A DNA stretch of 15,391 nucleotides from assembly GCA_016649775.1 (NCBI GenBank), contig JAENWY010000025.1:1-15391 (forward strand), written 5' to 3'. The notes below the pieces were generated by a model. That model was not told where the DNA came from and did not search any database. It saw only the letters and a list, made by a program, of their open reading frames with translations. The translations under genes were made by a program, and so were the position numbers. Origin of the DNA: Spirochaetaceae bacterium. GTDB taxonomy: Bacteria; Spirochaetota; Spirochaetia; Sphaerochaetales; Sphaerochaetaceae. Below are positions 1 to 8,546 of this stretch, piece after piece; position 1 is the first letter of the stretch, and the number at the start of each line of letters is the position of its first letter.

Positions 1-66
1 TATATAAATTATTATTATTTAATGCACTTAAAGGAAATTTCTTCATATAATAAATGGAGGTTTTTC

Positions 67-2142
67 ATGAAAAAGAAAAATTATTTATATTTATTTATTT
101 CTTTGTTTTTACTATCAACCCTTTTTATCTCTTGCGATAGTAATAAAGTTCAAACAAGTTCTATAAAAATCAGTATAGAAGAAGGTTCATCCTCAGATAT
201 TAAAAAAACAATTGTACCAGAAGGAACTTCTCTAGATATTACAAAATATCGAATTGTTTGTATGGATGATACAGGGCCAGCCATAGATACTTATATAACT
301 GGTAATAGCTATACAGTAAAAGATTTACATACAGGTGATTGGCTTATTATAGTAACGGCAATCAATAAAGATAATATTATGCTTCTGAAGAATGAGCAAT
401 CAATAAATCTAACATCATTGCCAGCAGCCATTAGAATCGATCTAAAAACATTTTTTGGAAATGGAGATATTAGTATGGAATATACCTGGGATGCAGACAA
501 AATAAAAGATCCAAATATTAAAATTCAATTAACTAATTCAGAAGGAAAATCCTTAATTAAAGAACCTACAACTATTAATTATACTGAAGGCATTGCAACT
601 TACGAGGAACTAGTAAAAGCTGGATCCTATACATTAATGGCCCAACTATTTGACAATAATACTAAAGTTGCTGGCTCTATTGAAGCAATAGAAATAATTA
701 ATACACGAGTAAGTGAATCAACTACACGATTTAATCTTGATGAAAATTCTTCTATAACTGAAAAAAACATTCCATTAATTATTAATAATAAAGCAGGGAC
801 ACCTATTTCCTGCATAATAACTAATGTTGATAGTATAATTAAACTAAATAGTATTATAAAACCTATCTTAGTTAGTAAGGATAATACACCACTTACCGAT
901 TATGATTTAAGCTGGTACTTAGACGGATCATTAATTGGTAGTGGTAACAATACTTCTTTTAAACCTAATTTAGGGAAACACAGACTTGATGTTATTGTAA
1001 ATAATAAAAATTTATCAGGTTCAACGAGTTCTTGCAATTTTAATTTTGAAGTTGCAAGTGATAGTCCTTATTATGTTCCAACTATTGTAAATACAATTAT
1101 AAATAATCAAGGTGGAATAAAAATAGCTAGAGGAATGGATATATGTTTTTTACCAGATAATAAATTCTTATTATATAATGGTAGTGATAGTTCTCTGCAG
1201 ATTTGTAGAATTATAAATACTCAAATAGAAGTAATAAAAACCTATAAAAGTACATCAGTAATGCCTTTAACTAGAGTAAACGATATAAAAGTTGATTACA
1301 ATAGTTCAAAAGTGTTCATAACTGAAGAAGCTACTAGTAGTATAACTGCATATGATTATAGTTATAATAATTTGACACCTCTTTATAGCGATGATACCTA
1401 TAGCAATAGAGCCACAAATATGGGGAATATAATAATTAGAGATTATGATATATTTGTAGATGATCCAACATCTTTATATTTTAGACAATATCTATTGAAT
1501 CCCGAAAATGAAGAGCAACAAGCAACTTTTGCTATTTCATCTTCTTATAACAAGAATTTAGGAAACTTTTTAAATACAACAGCATCTATAAGTCCAGATA
1601 AATATGGACTATGTAGAACTTCATCAAATGGACTTGTTTCCTTTGGTTCTATTTGTAAAGGAATTGATGATTTAAGAATTATTCCATTTGCAATCAAAGG
1701 ACCAATTTTTCCTATGAATGATAACTTAAATGGCGTCGCTTTGAGTTGGAATAAATTTATTGTAAGCTCATATAATAAATTATCTGTTTATAAAGTACCA
1801 AATGAAAACATCACCAGCTATGAATTGAAAAATGAATACAAGGGTGGGATTAATGGTATTCCTAAATTTAATAGTGTAGCGGACTTTACCTTTTATACAA
1901 GTAATTCAAAAATTGATGCCAAACCAATCGTTGATAAGCTTTATGTTTTTACAAAAGACTCTAATGAGTTATTAACATTTGATGTCAATGAAGAAGATGA
2001 AACTTTAACCCTTCTTGGTAAATCTGACTTAGGCTCCTTTATACCTAAAGAAGCAGCAATATCGCCTAATCAAGAATATATGGTTGTTGTCTCTAATGAA
2101 GGGAACCAGTTAAAGTTATTGAAAATTCGATCTGAAAATTAA
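67..2142 (+). CDS. Large exported lipoprotein with Ig-like and propeller-like regions
   Basis: I do not recognise a named family. The start at 67 is chosen because GGAGG at 56-60 lies six bases before it and the protein then opens with a typical signal peptide: MKKK, a hydrophobic stretch, and a relaxed lipobox FISC with the acylated cysteine at residue 23. An in-frame ATG at 22 lacks this context. The 691-residue product should be anchored in a membrane. Residues about 30-230 look like two beta-rich repeats. Residues about 240-330 carry a WYLDG motif (residue 283) followed by a GKHRLDVIV-type strand, which resembles the Ig-like repeats common in Treponema lipoproteins. The rest (about 340-691) has recurring short segments such as GMDICFLPDN, DKLYVFTKD and AAISPNQEYMVVVS, suggesting a beta-propeller. 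Function is unknown; binding or adhesion is only a guess. Confidence 0.85.
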   Translation: MKKKNYLYLFISLFLLSTLFISCDSNKVQTSSIKISIEEGSSSDIKKTIVPEGTSLDITKYRIVCMDDTGPAIDTYITGNSYTVKDLHTGDWLIIVTAINKDNIMLLKNEQSINLTSLPAAIRIDLKTFFGNGDISMEYTWDADKIKDPNIKIQLTNSEGKSLIKEPTTINYTEGIATYEELVKAGSYTLMAQLFDNNTKVAGSIEAIEIINTRVSESTTRFNLDENSSITEKNIPLIINNKAGTPISCIITNVDSIIKLNSIIKPILVSKDNTPLTDYDLSWYLDGSLIGSGNNTSFKPNLGKHRLDVIVNNKNLSGSTSSCNFNFEVASDSPYYVPTIVNTIINNQGGIKIARGMDICFLPDNKFLLYNGSDSSLQICRIINTQIEVIKTYKSTSVMPLTRVNDIKVDYNSSKVFITEEATSSITAYDYSYNNLTPLYSDDTYSNRATNMGNIIIRDYDIFVDDPTSLYFRQYLLNPENEEQQATFAISSSYNKNLGNFLNTTASISPDKYGLCRTSSNGLVSFGSICKGIDDLRIIPFAIKGPIFPMNDNLNGVALSWNKFIVSSYNKLSVYKVPNENITSYELKNEYKGGINGIPKFNSVADFTFYTSNSKIDAKPIVDKLYVFTKDSNELLTFDVNEEDETLTLLGKSDLGSFIPKEAAISPNQEYMVVVSNEGNQLKLLKIRSEN

Positions 2143-2169
2143 CAACTTTTATTAAATTATTAAAGCGTA

Positions 2170-2205
2170 AAAAACTTCTTTGGAGAATAAACCAAAGAAG
2201 TTTTT
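2170..2205. terminator. Bidirectional intrinsic terminator
   Basis: A perfect 14-bp inverted repeat (2170-2183 with 2192-2205, core CTTCTTTGG/CCAAAGAAG) surrounds an 8-base loop. It has an A-run on the left and a T-run on the right, so it can end transcripts on both strands. It lies between the convergent lipoprotein gene and the antiporter gene. Confidence 0.9.
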
Positions 2206-2221
2206 AATATAAATAAATATA

Positions 2222-3853
2222 TTATTTTTCTAAAAACATATTCATCAATAATTGAGCACTAATCATATTAGTATCACCCATTGAAGAAATAGTTGTAGCA
2301 AATTCCTTAAAGTCTGCAACAGATTCAAGCATCATTAATCTTACAAATGATTCCTCTTCTCTTCCACAGAAGAAACGAACTGTTGCTTCCTCATCTTCAC
2401 CTCTTATCATGTTTAATAATATTACAATATCATCTTTTCTAATTTGGTAAGATGCATATTTAGAGGAATCAAGTTTTGAAACAAAAAAACCCTCTTGAAT
2501 AAAACCTTCCATAACTGTATCACAAATAAATTGTGCAGCTCTCATTGAAGGAAAATCTAATTCAATAGTAATTTGATCTGCATTTCCATTAAAATCAAGA
2601 CTTCTTTTATAACCACTACCACCACTTTTGAAAGCTTCTAGTAATAAAGGAGGGGCTGTAACAGAAGCGACAAGCATAGTCATAACAGCAACACCAAAAA
2701 GTTCATGATTAATTGCTCCTGAGGCTAAACCAATCCCCGCTACAATTAAGGTAACTTCACCCCTAGGTAACATACCAGACCCAATTCTAAAAGCTCCTCT
2801 TAAATTGAAACCAACAAGTAATGCGGGAGCACCACAACCAACCAATTTTCCAATAAAAGCTATAGCGGAGAAAATAAGAGCAAAACCTAATACTGCTTTA
2901 AGAGCACCAAAGTTTACCATCATACCCATTACTGCAAAAAAGACAGGAACAAAGAATTCACTTACTGAATCAATCCTCTTACTCAAAGAGTTTGCGACAT
3001 CAGTTTGAGAAAGTGAAAGACCTGTAATATATGCACCAATAATCATAGCAAGGCCTGCCATTTCTGAAAAACCAGCAAGTAATAAGGCAATTCCAAAAGA
3101 AACTTCTGAGATTAATGGAAGTTCTCCTAGTTTTTTCATATTTTTTGTAAAGTGTGGAGCTAATATAATACCTAAAACCATACATACCACCCAAAAGGCT
3201 ATAGCTTTAAAGGCGACAAAACCAATCATACTCCAAGCAACTGTTCCACCTTCTAATTGAACTGATGAAATACCTACTACTACAGATAATAATACGATTG
3301 AAATAACATCATCTAATACGGCAGCAGCCATAATAGTTACACCCTCAGGTGTACCTATTTTCTTATTTTCACCTAAAATTCTAGCAGTAATACCAATTGA
3401 TGTTGCTGTACAAACTGTACCTAAAAACAAAGCTTCAGGCTCCATAATTGAATTTACTTCAGGCCTAAATAATACTGTAACACCAGCACCTAAAAAGAAT
3501 GAAATTATAACACCACTTAAACCAATAACAGTTGCTTTCCCACTGAATCTAATAAAAGTTGGCAGATCTGTTTCTAAGCCTGATCCAAATAGTAAAAAAA
3601 TAGAACCTAATGTTGAAATACCATATAATGCAGGTGATACAGGAACTGTTGAATTCATAGGAAGTGGGAACAATGGAGCTAAAGAGCCAATTGCAATTCC
3701 TCCTAATAAATAAGGTCCAATTATCATCCCTGCAACTAATTCACCTAATACTTTAGGCTGTTTTAAATATTTTGCAAAAATATAACCAATAAACTTAGAT
3801 ACAATTAGTATAATACCTAATTGTAACATCAAAACCATCATTTCTTCAGCCAT
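2222..3853 (-). CDS. CPA2-family Na+/H+ (cation/proton) antiporter
   Basis: A 543-residue integral inner-membrane protein with about 12-13 hydrophobic segments over residues 1-408, followed by a soluble tail of about 135 residues. CPA2 hallmarks are visible: TATSIGITARIL (149-160), the paired acidic residues of AAVLDD (D181-D182), a membrane lysine in FIGKLVG (K336), and MLPRGEVTL near 361-369. The DD pair is the pattern of electrogenic NapA-like Na+/H+ exchangers rather than electroneutral ones, so Na+/H+ exchange is the preferred reading; K+/H+ cannot be excluded. The tail has no recognisable TrkA-N nucleotide-binding motif. GGGGAG stands five bases before the ATG. The gene starts 26 bases after the EIIA-like gene ends, so both are probably one transcript and the EIIA protein may regulate transport. 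Confidence 0.9.
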   Translation of the reverse strand: MAEEMMVLMLQLGIILIVSKFIGYIFAKYLKQPKVLGELVAGMIIGPYLLGGIAIGSLAPLFPLPMNSTVPVSPALYGISTLGSIFLLFGSGLETDLPTFIRFSGKATVIGLSGVIISFFLGAGVTVLFRPEVNSIMEPEALFLGTVCTATSIGITARILGENKKIGTPEGVTIMAAAVLDDVISIVLLSVVVGISSVQLEGGTVAWSMIGFVAFKAIAFWVVCMVLGIILAPHFTKNMKKLGELPLISEVSFGIALLLAGFSEMAGLAMIIGAYITGLSLSQTDVANSLSKRIDSVSEFFVPVFFAVMGMMVNFGALKAVLGFALIFSAIAFIGKLVGCGAPALLVGFNLRGAFRIGSGMLPRGEVTLIVAGIGLASGAINHELFGVAVMTMLVASVTAPPLLLEAFKSGGSGYKRSLDFNGNADQITIELDFPSMRAAQFICDTVMEGFIQEGFFVSKLDSSKYASYQIRKDDIVILLNMIRGEDEEATVRFFCGREEESFVRLMMLESVADFKEFATTISSMGDTNMISAQLLMNMFLEK

Positions 3854-3879
3854 CTAGCTCCCCTTTTATTTCTTTTAAA

Positions 3880-4326
3880 CTAAATACCGAATACTGATAA
3901 TACTTGATTTTTACTCCTTGCATTTAAAATTTTTATTCTAGATTCTTCTGTTTTAATAATTCTACTGATTTCTGCAAGAAACTGTACATGAGGACCAATA
4001 TGATCACTTGGCGATAAAGTTAATATAAAAATATTACTAGGTACACCATCTAATGAACTAAAATCTACACCTTCTTTCTTTACACCAATACAAGCTACTA
4101 AATTATCAACTGATTTAGTTTTTGAATGTGGAATAGCTATTCCTTGTTGAATACCGGTCGACATTTGTTGTTCTCTATACATAATATCCTTAAAAGCTAA
4201 TTCTTTATCTTTTAATTTTCCGTTTTCAACTAAAAGGTCTAATAATTCATTGATAATTTCACTTTTATTATTTCCCTTTAAATCAATCTTAACTAAATCT
4301 TTGTTTAGGATATTTTTTAATTTCAT
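3880..4326 (-). CDS. ptsN: PTS EIIA domain protein, PtsN-like
   Basis: A 148-residue cytoplasmic protein of the mannitol/nitrogen-type EIIA family, about the normal length for a stand-alone domain. The phosphorylation site is visible as GIAIPHS with His67, preceded by the family motif MSTGIQQG. The start at 4326 is preferred over an in-frame ATG at 4359 because AAGGA lies six bases before it and MKLKNIL is a typical family start. No EI, HPr or EIIB/EIIC gene is nearby, so this is likely a regulatory phosphoprotein rather than a sugar transporter part. It is the first gene of an operon with the antiporter, which suggests control of cation transport by PTS phosphorylation state (inference). The symbol is assigned by family resemblance. 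Confidence 0.85.
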   Translation of the reverse strand: MKLKNILNKDLVKIDLKGNNKSEIINELLDLLVENGKLKDKELAFKDIMYREQQMSTGIQQGIAIPHSKTKSVDNLVACIGVKKEGVDFSSLDGVPSNIFILTLSPSDHIGPHVQFLAEISRIIKTEESRIKILNARSKNQVLSVFGI

Positions 4327-4395
4327 TTTTTGTCCTTTACTAACTAATATATAATGCAAAATAATAAATATTTAAATATTTATAACATCCCCAGC

Positions 4396-4424
4396 ATAAT
4401 ACCATGAGAGCAAATATTGGTAAA
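4396..4424 (-). promoter_or_regulatory. Candidate sigma70 promoter for ptsN-antiporter operon
   Basis: On the minus strand, TTTACC (4424-4419) and TATTAT (4401-4396) are spaced by 17 bases, about 70 bases before the ptsN start. Matches to consensus are four and five of six. In DNA this AT-rich such matches arise easily. Confidence 0.35.
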
Positions 4425-4513
4425 GTAACTATATATTAATTAATCATTTATACATAAAGAAGAGGAAACAAAAAAATCAATTAGTAATATATTTTAAAAA
4501 TAATTTTGACCTC

Positions 4514-4551
4514 AAAAAAATCCAATCTATTTAATTAGATTGGATTTTTTT
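4514..4551. terminator. Intrinsic terminator of the hydrogenase operon
   Basis: A perfect 16-bp inverted repeat (4514-4529 with 4536-4551, core TCCAATCTA/TAGATTGGA) has a 6-base loop and A/T runs on both flanks. It lies 17 bases beyond the hydA stop codon and would produce a U-tract on the minus-strand transcript. Confidence 0.92.
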
Positions 4552-4567
4552 TAATATGTTTTATTAC

Positions 4568-6313
4568 TTATTTAGTATAAAGTTTTTTTGTTTCATAAGT
4601 TGTATGTAATAATTCATGTGCTTTATGTGATAAAGGAGCATCTAAAAATTCACTATATAACATTTGAATAGATGGGTTATCATGAGATTTTCTCCATTTA
4701 CTATTTTTATCATCTGTATATAAACCTTCAATACGTTTAGCACGAGTTTCATCTGTAGTACCATAAGGTTGACCACCACCGGCAATACAACCACCACGAC
4801 AAGCCATTACTTCAATAAAGTCATAAGGAGCACTCTTACCTGCTTTTTTAGCAGCAAGAACCTCTTCACAAACTTCTTTAGCATTAGCCAAACCATGTAC
4901 AATAGCAACTCTTACTTTAGTACCTTTGAAATCAACTTCACCCTTACGAACTTTTCCAAGTCCTCTAACAGCTGTAATTTCAACTTCTTCAAGTTCTTCA
5001 CCTGTTACCAAATGATAAGCTGTACGAACAGCTGCTTCCATAACACCACCAGTGTTACCAAAGATTGTTCCAGCTCCAGTATATTCACCAATTGGAGAAT
5101 CAGCTTCTTCTTCAGGCATACTAACCAAGTTGATTCCTTGTGATTTTAATAAACCACTAAGTTCACGAACTGTTAATACAAGATCAACATCATTATAGCC
5201 AGAAGATTTCATAGAATCATTTCTAATGATTTCATATTTTTTTGCAGTACAAGGCATTATAGCAACACTATAAATTGATGATGGGTCAATCTTTGCCTTA
5301 TTAGCATAATAAGTTTTAGTAATAGCACCTTGCATCATCATAGGAGATTTTGCTGAAGAAAGATTATCTTTTAATTCTGGATAATATTTTTCAGTATAAT
5401 CTACCCATGCCGGACAACAAGAAGTGAACTGTGGTAATACAGAACCTTTTGTGGTTAATCTATGTACAAGTTCAGAACCTTCTTCCATGATTGTAAGGTC
5501 AGCTCCGAAGTTAGTATCAAATACTTTATCACAACCAAGAGCTCTAAGGGCTGAATATAATTTACCAGTTGAAACTGTTCCAACAGGTAGATCAAATTCT
5601 TCACTAATACCAACACGAACAGAAGGAGCCATTTGTACAACAACTTGCATAGTTGGATCTAATATAGCAGCTCTTAATTCAGCAGTTTGATCTTTTTCAT
5701 AAATAGCACCAACTGGGCAATGAACAATACACTGGCCACATTTTACACATGGAGTGTCATTCAACTTAAGACTGTATGCAGGACTCATTGTGGTTTGATC
5801 ACCTCTAGAGGCAAATTCAAGAGCATATACACCTTGTAAATCTTGGCAAACCTGAACACAACGTCCACATTTGATACATTTTTCAGGATCTAATACGATA
5901 GAAGGACTACTAATATCTTTTTCAATTACAGGAACATTTAGTTCAAAAGGAATTTCTCTAATACCAAATTCAGCTGCTATTGATTGTAATTCACACTTAC
6001 CATTTCTAACACATGTTAAACATGATGAGGGGTGAGTGCTTAATGTCATTTCAAGTATAGTCTTTCTTACCTGGAACAATTCTGCATCATTTGTAATTAC
6101 ACTTAGGCCTTCTGATACAGGAGTTGAACACGCACGAATTATTTTCTTATTACCTTCTTGCTTACAGATACACATACCGCAGGAGGCAAAAGGTGTTAAG
6201 TCTGGGTGGTAGCATAAAGTTGGAATTTTAACTCCAACTTTACTAGCAGCGTTAAGTACTGTTGTACCTTCCTCTACTTCTACAGGGATACCGTTTATCT
6301 TTAAATTAATCAT
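4568..6313 (-). CDS. hydA: [FeFe] hydrogenase catalytic subunit HydA (group A3, bifurcating)
   Basis: Catalyses reversible H2 formation at the H-cluster in the cytoplasm. Of its 581 residues, the N-terminus carries a [2Fe-2S] ferredoxin domain (C34, C45, C48, C62), then an HxxxCxxCxxxxxC site (H94, C98, C101, C107) and two [4Fe-4S] motifs (C146-C156 and C189-C199). The H-cluster signatures follow: TSCCPAW (C299 proton relay, C300 ligand), MPCTAKK (C355), and MACRGGCIAGGGQPYG (C505, C509). The architecture and the hydB/hydC neighbours mark the trimeric electron-bifurcating type. It lacks the extra C-terminal [2Fe-2S] domain that Thermotoga HydA has. It starts 14 bases after hydB with AGAGGAA upstream and is the last gene of the operon. 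All cluster ligands are intact, so it should be active if HydE, HydF and HydG are encoded elsewhere. Confidence 0.97.
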   Translation of the reverse strand: MINLKINGIPVEVEEGTTVLNAASKVGVKIPTLCYHPDLTPFASCGMCICKQEGNKKIIRACSTPVSEGLSVITNDAELFQVRKTILEMTLSTHPSSCLTCVRNGKCELQSIAAEFGIREIPFELNVPVIEKDISSPSIVLDPEKCIKCGRCVQVCQDLQGVYALEFASRGDQTTMSPAYSLKLNDTPCVKCGQCIVHCPVGAIYEKDQTAELRAAILDPTMQVVVQMAPSVRVGISEEFDLPVGTVSTGKLYSALRALGCDKVFDTNFGADLTIMEEGSELVHRLTTKGSVLPQFTSCCPAWVDYTEKYYPELKDNLSSAKSPMMMQGAITKTYYANKAKIDPSSIYSVAIMPCTAKKYEIIRNDSMKSSGYNDVDLVLTVRELSGLLKSQGINLVSMPEEEADSPIGEYTGAGTIFGNTGGVMEAAVRTAYHLVTGEELEEVEITAVRGLGKVRKGEVDFKGTKVRVAIVHGLANAKEVCEEVLAAKKAGKSAPYDFIEVMACRGGCIAGGGQPYGTTDETRAKRIEGLYTDDKNSKWRKSHDNPSIQMLYSEFLDAPLSHKAHELLHTTYETKKLYTK

Positions 6314-6327
6314 TTATTCCTCTTCTC

Positions 6328-8118
6328 CTAGTGAACTGAAATTGCATCAAATTTACATGAAGCCATACAAGCACCACACTTGATACATATACTTGCATCA
6401 ATAGTATGTTTCTTCTTAACTTCACCACTAATTGCACCAACAGGACACTTTCTAGCACAGGCAGTACAACCAATACATTTATCAGGGTCAATTACATATG
6501 TAATTAATTTCTTACATTTGCCTGCAGGACATTTCTTATCCACAATATGAGCTTCATATTCATCAGCATACCATTTTAATGATGATAATAGAGGATTAGG
6601 AGCAGTTTGACCAAGTGCACACAAAGATCCAACTTGCATTGCATGAGATATAGCTTTAATTTTGTCTATATCTTCATGAGTCCCATTGCCACTAGTAAAT
6701 TTCTCTAAGATATTTAATAGAGAACGACCACCAATACGACAAGGAGCACATTTACCACAAGATTCATCTACTGAAAAATTTAAATAGAATTTAGCTACAT
6801 CAACAATACAATCATCTTCATTCATAACAATCATTGAACCAGATCCCATCATAGAACCAATAGCTGATAATCCACCAAAGTCAATTGGAGTATCAAGATT
6901 TTCAGCACTAATCATACCACCAGATGGACCACCTGTTTGTACTGCTTTGAATTTCTTTCCACCAATAATACCACCACCGATATCATAAATAATTTCTCTA
7001 AGAGTAGTTCCCATTGGAACTTCTACAAGACCTGAGTTTTTAACTTTACCAGTAAGAGCGAAAACTTTTGTTCCAGGACTATCTTTAGTACCAATTTTGT
7101 TAAACCAAGCACCACCTCTTGTAATAATTACAGGAACGTTAGCCCAAGTTTCAACATTATTTAAACAAGTTGGTTTTTGCCATAATCCTTTTACTGCAGG
7201 AAATGGAGGACGTGGTTGAGGAGTACCTCTATGTCCTTCAATAGACTGTAATAATGCAGTTTCTTCACCACAAACAAATGCACCTGCACCTAAGCGAATT
7301 TCAATATCAAAATCAAAACCACTACCAAGAATATCTTTACCTAGTAAACCATATTCTCTTGCTTGTGCCATTGCAACTTCTAATCTATGAATAGCTAATG
7401 GATATTCAGCTCTTATGTAGATAAAACCTTGATGAGCGCCAATTGTTTTACCACAAATTGTCATACCTTCAATAACAGTGTGAGGATCACCTTCAAGTGT
7501 TGAACGATCCATATATGCACCTGGATCACCTTCATCGGCATTACATGCTACATATTTAATCTCGTTTTGTTGCATCTTAGTGAAATTCCATTTCATCCAA
7601 GTTGGGAAACCAGCTCCACCTCTACCACGAAGACCAGCTATTTTAAGTTCAGCAATTACATCATCAGGACTCATATCAAATAATACTTTTTCAAGAGCTT
7701 CATAACCTGATCTTGCAATATATTCATCAATATTTTCAGGATCAATAAACCCACAGTTACGAAGTACTATTCTATACTGCTTTTTATAGAATTCAATATC
7801 ATCTACTTTTGCAGTTTTTTGTTTTAATGTATCTATATTATATAAAAGTCTCTCAACTTGACGACCTTTTATAATATGTTCACTTATTAATTCTTTAGCA
7901 TCTTGAGGTTTTACTTGTACATAGAAAGAGTCTTCAGGTAAAATCTTAACAATTGGACCTTGTTCACAAAAACCAAAACAACCAGTTTTTACAACTTGAA
8001 CTTCATCCCCTACGCCTTGAGCTTCTGCTTCAGCTAATAAGTTTTGATAAATTTCATCACTGTGACTTGATTCACAACCAGTACCGCCACAGACTAAGAT
8101 ATAGTTTCTAATAGCCAT
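6328..8118 (-). CDS. hydB: Bifurcating hydrogenase flavin subunit HydB (NuoF-like)
   Basis: The FMN- and NAD(H)-binding subunit, considered the site of electron bifurcation between NAD and ferredoxin in HydABC enzymes. The 596 residues carry, in order: a thioredoxin-like [2Fe-2S] domain (C10, C15, C47, C51); the NuoF core with GLRGRGGAGFP (162-172), NADEGDPGAYMDR (193-205) and GAGAFVCGEE (278-286); the SLBB-type region; a [4Fe-4S] site (C454, C457, C460, C500); a CPAGKC motif at 530-535; and a C-terminal two-cluster ferredoxin domain (C548-C558 and C578-C588). This three-part build distinguishes it from plain complex I NuoF. Its ATG overlaps the preceding stop codon by one base (TAATG), so translation is probably coupled to the upstream ferredoxin-like gene. 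Confidence 0.97.
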   Translation of the reverse strand: MAIRNYILVCGGTGCESSHSDEIYQNLLAEAEAQGVGDEVQVVKTGCFGFCEQGPIVKILPEDSFYVQVKPQDAKELISEHIIKGRQVERLLYNIDTLKQKTAKVDDIEFYKKQYRIVLRNCGFIDPENIDEYIARSGYEALEKVLFDMSPDDVIAELKIAGLRGRGGAGFPTWMKWNFTKMQQNEIKYVACNADEGDPGAYMDRSTLEGDPHTVIEGMTICGKTIGAHQGFIYIRAEYPLAIHRLEVAMAQAREYGLLGKDILGSGFDFDIEIRLGAGAFVCGEETALLQSIEGHRGTPQPRPPFPAVKGLWQKPTCLNNVETWANVPVIITRGGAWFNKIGTKDSPGTKVFALTGKVKNSGLVEVPMGTTLREIIYDIGGGIIGGKKFKAVQTGGPSGGMISAENLDTPIDFGGLSAIGSMMGSGSMIVMNEDDCIVDVAKFYLNFSVDESCGKCAPCRIGGRSLLNILEKFTSGNGTHEDIDKIKAISHAMQVGSLCALGQTAPNPLLSSLKWYADEYEAHIVDKKCPAGKCKKLITYVIDPDKCIGCTACARKCPVGAISGEVKKKHTIDASICIKCGACMASCKFDAISVH

Positions 8119-8522
8119 TATTTATCTCCATCATCTGACATAATATCTGAAGCAGGTCGATCAATTATGTGATCATTAACAAGTTTATTTCCGATAATAT
8201 GCTCTTTTACAATAGTTTCTACAGTTGCCTTATCTACATTACCATAAATAATGTCTGGCATATCAGGAACTATTACTTCAATAGTAGGTTCTACAGAACA
8301 AAGTCCCATACATCCTGTTTGAGTTACAGAAATATTTGTTATACCATATTTATCTAATTGTGTTAGAAATTCATCTAATACAACTTTTGCACCAGAAGCT
8401 ATTCCACAGGTACCCATGCCAATTATAACTCGACCTTCTTTACCTTCAGTGGCTCTCTTCTTAATATCAACTTTCTTAGCGTCTCTAAGAGCTCTTAGAT
8501 CTGCGAGTGTCATCTTTGCCAT
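8118..8522 (-). CDS. Thioredoxin-fold ferredoxin-like accessory protein of hydrogenase operon
   Basis: A 134-residue soluble protein related to the NuoE/[2Fe-2S] thioredoxin-like fold: GMGTCGIASGAKVV (35-48) followed by VTQTGCMGLCSVEP (66-79). Only three cysteines exist in the whole protein (C39, C71, C75). A canonical [2Fe-2S] site of this fold needs four, so either another residue supplies the fourth ligand or no cluster binds. From memory, similar proteins occupy the same place in clostridial and Acetobacterium bifurcating hydrogenase operons (called HydD in the latter), so it may be an extra subunit or assembly factor. Residues 1-28 are basic and helical. GGAGA lies seven bases before the start; the stop overlaps the hydB start. 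Function is inferred from context. Confidence 0.85.
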   Translation of the reverse strand: MAKMTLADLRALRDAKKVDIKKRATEGKEGRVIIGMGTCGIASGAKVVLDEFLTQLDKYGITNISVTQTGCMGLCSVEPTIEVIVPDMPDIIYGNVDKATVETIVKEHIIGNKLVNDHIIDRPASDIMSDDGDK

Positions 8523-8546
8523 TTAATTTCTCCATTTATCATAGTT

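Noticed and set aside
46..51. Consensus TATAAT as promoter -10 of the lipoprotein gene
   Set aside because: Transcription would start at about 58, inside the Shine-Dalgarno, and the matching -35 is poor. The true promoter is probably left of the window.
22..66. N-terminal extension of the large lipoprotein from ATG at 22
   Set aside because: The ATG at 67 has GGAGG at proper spacing and yields a clean lipoprotein signal; the extension would bury it behind polar residues.
2805..3008. 67-codon plus-strand frame opposite the antiporter
   Set aside because: Antisense shadow of membrane-helix codons; proline/alanine/lysine-rich with no start signal.
4769..5143. 124-codon plus-strand open frame opposite hydA
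   Set aside because: Serine/threonine/asparagine-rich low-complexity product, complement of a conserved hydrogenase region with all cluster motifs; a shadow frame.
5424..5690. 88-codon plus-strand open frame opposite hydA
   Set aside because: Lies antisense to the conserved H-domain, with no ribosome binding site and no recognisable domain.
6306..6491. 61-codon minus-strand frame overlapping the hydB end
   Set aside because: Out-of-frame reading of the ferredoxin domain of hydB; leucine/valine-rich artefact.
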